A DNA stretch of 64,000 nucleotides from Caulobacter sp. GTDB lineage: Bacteria; Pseudomonadota; Alphaproteobacteria; Caulobacterales; Caulobacteraceae. Position 1 is the stretch's first letter. The number at the start of each line of letters is the position of its first letter. Positions 62,710 to 64,000 of this stretch are shown in pieces. Under the pieces are notes generated by a model that saw nothing but the letters and a program-made list of their open reading frames with translations, was not told the DNA's origin and did no database searches. The stretch lies in contig WGLL01000009.1 in NCBI GenBank assembly GCA_016125585.1, positions 1 to 64,000 of the forward strand. The letters are read 5' to 3'. Both the position numbers and the translations under genes were made by a program.

Positions 62710-63483
62710 CTACGGATGGAGCAGCGGCGCGCCCAGCGCCCCGAAAACCCATGTTAGCCAAGCGCCTGCCGCCAGAAAGGCGCCGAAGGGCAGGCGCTGA
62801 TCGGCGGAGACCGGTCGCCGGTTAACCATTGTTGCGGCGACGACACTCAGTCCGGCGATTCCGGCCCAGACCAGCACGCTGGGCAGTCCCATCCAGCCGA
62901 CCCAGGCGCCGATCGCCCCGAACAGTCTGGGATCGCCGCCGCCCAGCCCCTCCCGTCCCCGCAGCCGCCGATAGGCCCAGGCCACCAGCCAGAGCGAGAC
63001 AAAACCGGCCGCGACGCCGATCACGGCGTTGAGCGGAGAAAAACCCGGGTAAAATTGCGAGAGCAGCCAGGCCAACCCCAGGCCCACGGCCCCGAGCGGC
63101 AGGGTCAGCCGGTCGGGCAGCCAGAAATGCTCGGCATCGACGATGGCGATCAGCAGCAGGTGCCAGCCGAACAGGGCGGTGATCAGCGCCATCGGGCCGT
63201 CAAAGCTGAACGCCGCCCAGACGCCGATGGCCAGGCAGGCCAGCTCGATGGCGATATAGCGCCGGGGAATGGCCCCGCCGCAGGTCCGGCACCGGCCGCG
63301 CAGGGCCAGGAAGCTGACGACGGGGATCAGATCCACCGGCCCCAGCTTGCGTCCGCAATGGTCGCAGGCCGACCGTCCGACGGCCACTGGCCGCCCGGCC
63401 GGCAGGCGCAGGCTGATCAGGCCGATGAAGCTGCCGGCCACCGGGCCGAGGATCATCGCGGCCAGATCCCAGATCGCGGTCAC
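62710..63483 (-). CDS. gspO: Prepilin peptidase / N-methyltransferase (GspO/PilD type)
   Basis: A 257-residue inner-membrane aspartyl protease with about eight membrane segments. The zinc-binding cysteine pairs CDHCG and CRTCGG lie in the first cytosolic loop, and SLRLPAGRPVAVGRSACDHC precedes them. The catalytic Asp residues are in IVDAEHFWLPDRLT and in GLGGGDPRLF (GxGD). It cleaves and methylates GspG-K pseudopilins, so it serves the adjacent secretion operon. The start is GTG 63483, with AGGAG 10 bases upstream. Confidence 0.93.
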   Translation of the reverse strand: MTAIWDLAAMILGPVAGSFIGLISLRLPAGRPVAVGRSACDHCGRKLGPVDLIPVVSFLALRGRCRTCGGAIPRRYIAIELACLAIGVWAAFSFDGPMALITALFGWHLLLIAIVDAEHFWLPDRLTLPLGAVGLGLAWLLSQFYPGFSPLNAVIGVAAGFVSLWLVAWAYRRLRGREGLGGGDPRLFGAIGAWVGWMGLPSVLVWAGIAGLSVVAATMVNRRPVSADQRLPFGAFLAAGAWLTWVFGALGAPLLHP

Positions 63484-63833
63484 GTCAGGCGCTCTCCTGT
63501 CGGCCCGGGCGCCAGTTGCGGCGGCCGGGTCGCAAATGTGCGGGTCTCATAACCGATCGCCGCCGCACCGTCCCCGTCGAATCCCCGCACCCAGGAAATC
63601 CAGATCGGGAACACTTTCGGCCCCCACCTTGGGAACAATCGCCCCGCCGGGGTGGTGTTTTCGACCCCGCCCGGCCCCCGCCGTCGCCCCGCCGCAAACC
63701 CCCGCCACGCCCGCCGTAACCCCCCGTTTTCCCCTTGCTGTGCAAGGAATTCACGGCGCCCGCCGCGCCTCGCGCCAGATTTCCGGTCTATAATGGTGGG
63801 GCGCTTCGATAAGGCCGCCGTGGGACGACGCCG
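63484..63833. other. 350-bp gap without a recognisable gene
   Basis: Between the gspO start and the end of the next minus-strand gene the sequence is very C-rich on the plus strand, with runs such as CCCCC and CCCCCC near 63710-63726. It contains a small CCTTGC/GCAAGG hairpin (63733-63747) and a plus-strand TATAAT at 63789. Open frames through it look like high-GC shadows with no family resemblance. It presumably contains the gspO promoter on the minus strand. Confidence 0.5.
63789..63794 (+). promoter_or_regulatory. TATAAT element in a motif shared with 3971
   Basis: TATAATG, then six bases, then CGCTTCGAT (63789-63810) matches the arrangement at 3971-3992. No convincing -35 is seen. On the plus strand it would fire antisense into the partial gene at the window edge. 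No clear downstream gene is visible. Confidence 0.3.
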
Positions 63834-64000
63834 CTACTGCGACGACCGCTTCAGCCGTTGCACGACATCGGCAGGGGTCTCTGCGGGCTGTCCCGCATCC
63901 TGGCGCGAAAAGACCCGCGTCACCGGTCTGACCGGCGGCCGCTGCACGGGTCGGGCGCGGTCGTGGAAGGGGTTGGCGTCATAGAGGCCCGCGAAGGCCG
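63834..64000 (-). CDS. C-terminal end of an unknown minus-strand protein (partial)
   Basis: The last 54 or so codons of a gene that enters from beyond the window, ending at TAG 63836-63834. The readable part, AFAGLYDANPFHDRARPVQR then PVRPVTRVFSRQDAGQ and a closing ADVVQRLKRSSQ, is Arg/Pro-rich, looks like a natural C-terminus, and matches the strand of gspO. The codon bias (G/C at third positions) supports a coding call. Family unknown. Confidence 0.5.
   Translation of the reverse strand, partial: AFAGLYDANPFHDRARPVQRPPVRPVTRVFSRQDAGQPAETPADVVQRLKRSSQ

Overview
The window is about 64 kb of very GC-rich, gene-dense DNA from an alphaproteobacterium. The presence of mipZ (the chromosome-anchored division-site regulator of the Caulobacter group), clpS-clpA, a phasin, many TonB-dependent receptors and a Caulobacter-like GspC-to-N secretion operon point to the Caulobacterales, probably Caulobacter, Phenylobacterium or a relative. 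The genus is inferred from gene content only.

Layout. (1) 1-3.9 kb: the end of a leucine-degradation cluster (LiuC-type hydratase, a DUF3667 membrane protein, methylcrotonyl-CoA carboxylase alpha). (2) 4-11.3 kb: housekeeping genes: DUF1489, a REP-like palindrome, panC, mipZ coupled to a membrane J-domain protein, a HIT protein, small conserved genes, a FemAB-like/GDPD/RidA operon, and a phasin with a PhaR-like operator. (3) 11.6-21.4 kb: a D,D-carboxypeptidase with a SPOR domain, a membrane protein of unknown function, a CNT nucleoside transporter, an SDR, clpA and clpS, a frameshifted DUF2332 gene and dinB. (4) 21.6-29.3 kb: a tightly coupled five-gene operon (TonB receptor, MFS transporter, type-B carboxylesterase, acyl-CoA ligase, TetR regulator) that looks like an uptake-and-activation route for an unknown ester or acid. 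A large-subunit catalase follows.

(5) 32.2-38.4 kb: a mobile element of about 6.2 kb with visibly lower GC, inserted inside a ROK sugar-kinase gene. A 12-bp direct repeat (TCACCCGCTCCA) bounds it, and removing the element restores a 305-codon ROK gene in frame. It carries a tyrosine integrase, ordered integrase-arm-like repeats at both ends, ArdA antirestriction protein, a truncated VirD4/TraD coupling protein, a MntA-HepT toxin-antitoxin pair, an unknown gene and a chromate transporter. No relaxase is seen, so it appears to be a decayed or dependent integrative element.

(6) 38.8-47.3 kb: CaiB/BaiF CoA-transferase, YihY-family membrane protein, TusA-like protein (TTG start), a 1086-residue beta-propeller/amidohydrolase fusion, small GNAT, a permease-like protein and a nitronate monooxygenase. 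(7) 47.3-63.5 kb: a complete type II secretion operon gspC-D-E-F-G-H-I-J-K-L-M-N on the minus strand, ending in an exported protein of unknown function. Upstream of it on the same strand lie a TonB-dependent receptor, a glycine-linker beta-helix lipoprotein (candidate secreted substrate) and the prepilin peptidase gspO. The 3' end of one more minus-strand gene runs off the right edge.

No rRNA, tRNA or CRISPR array was seen. Gene calls rest on reading the translations against remembered family motifs; no database search was run.
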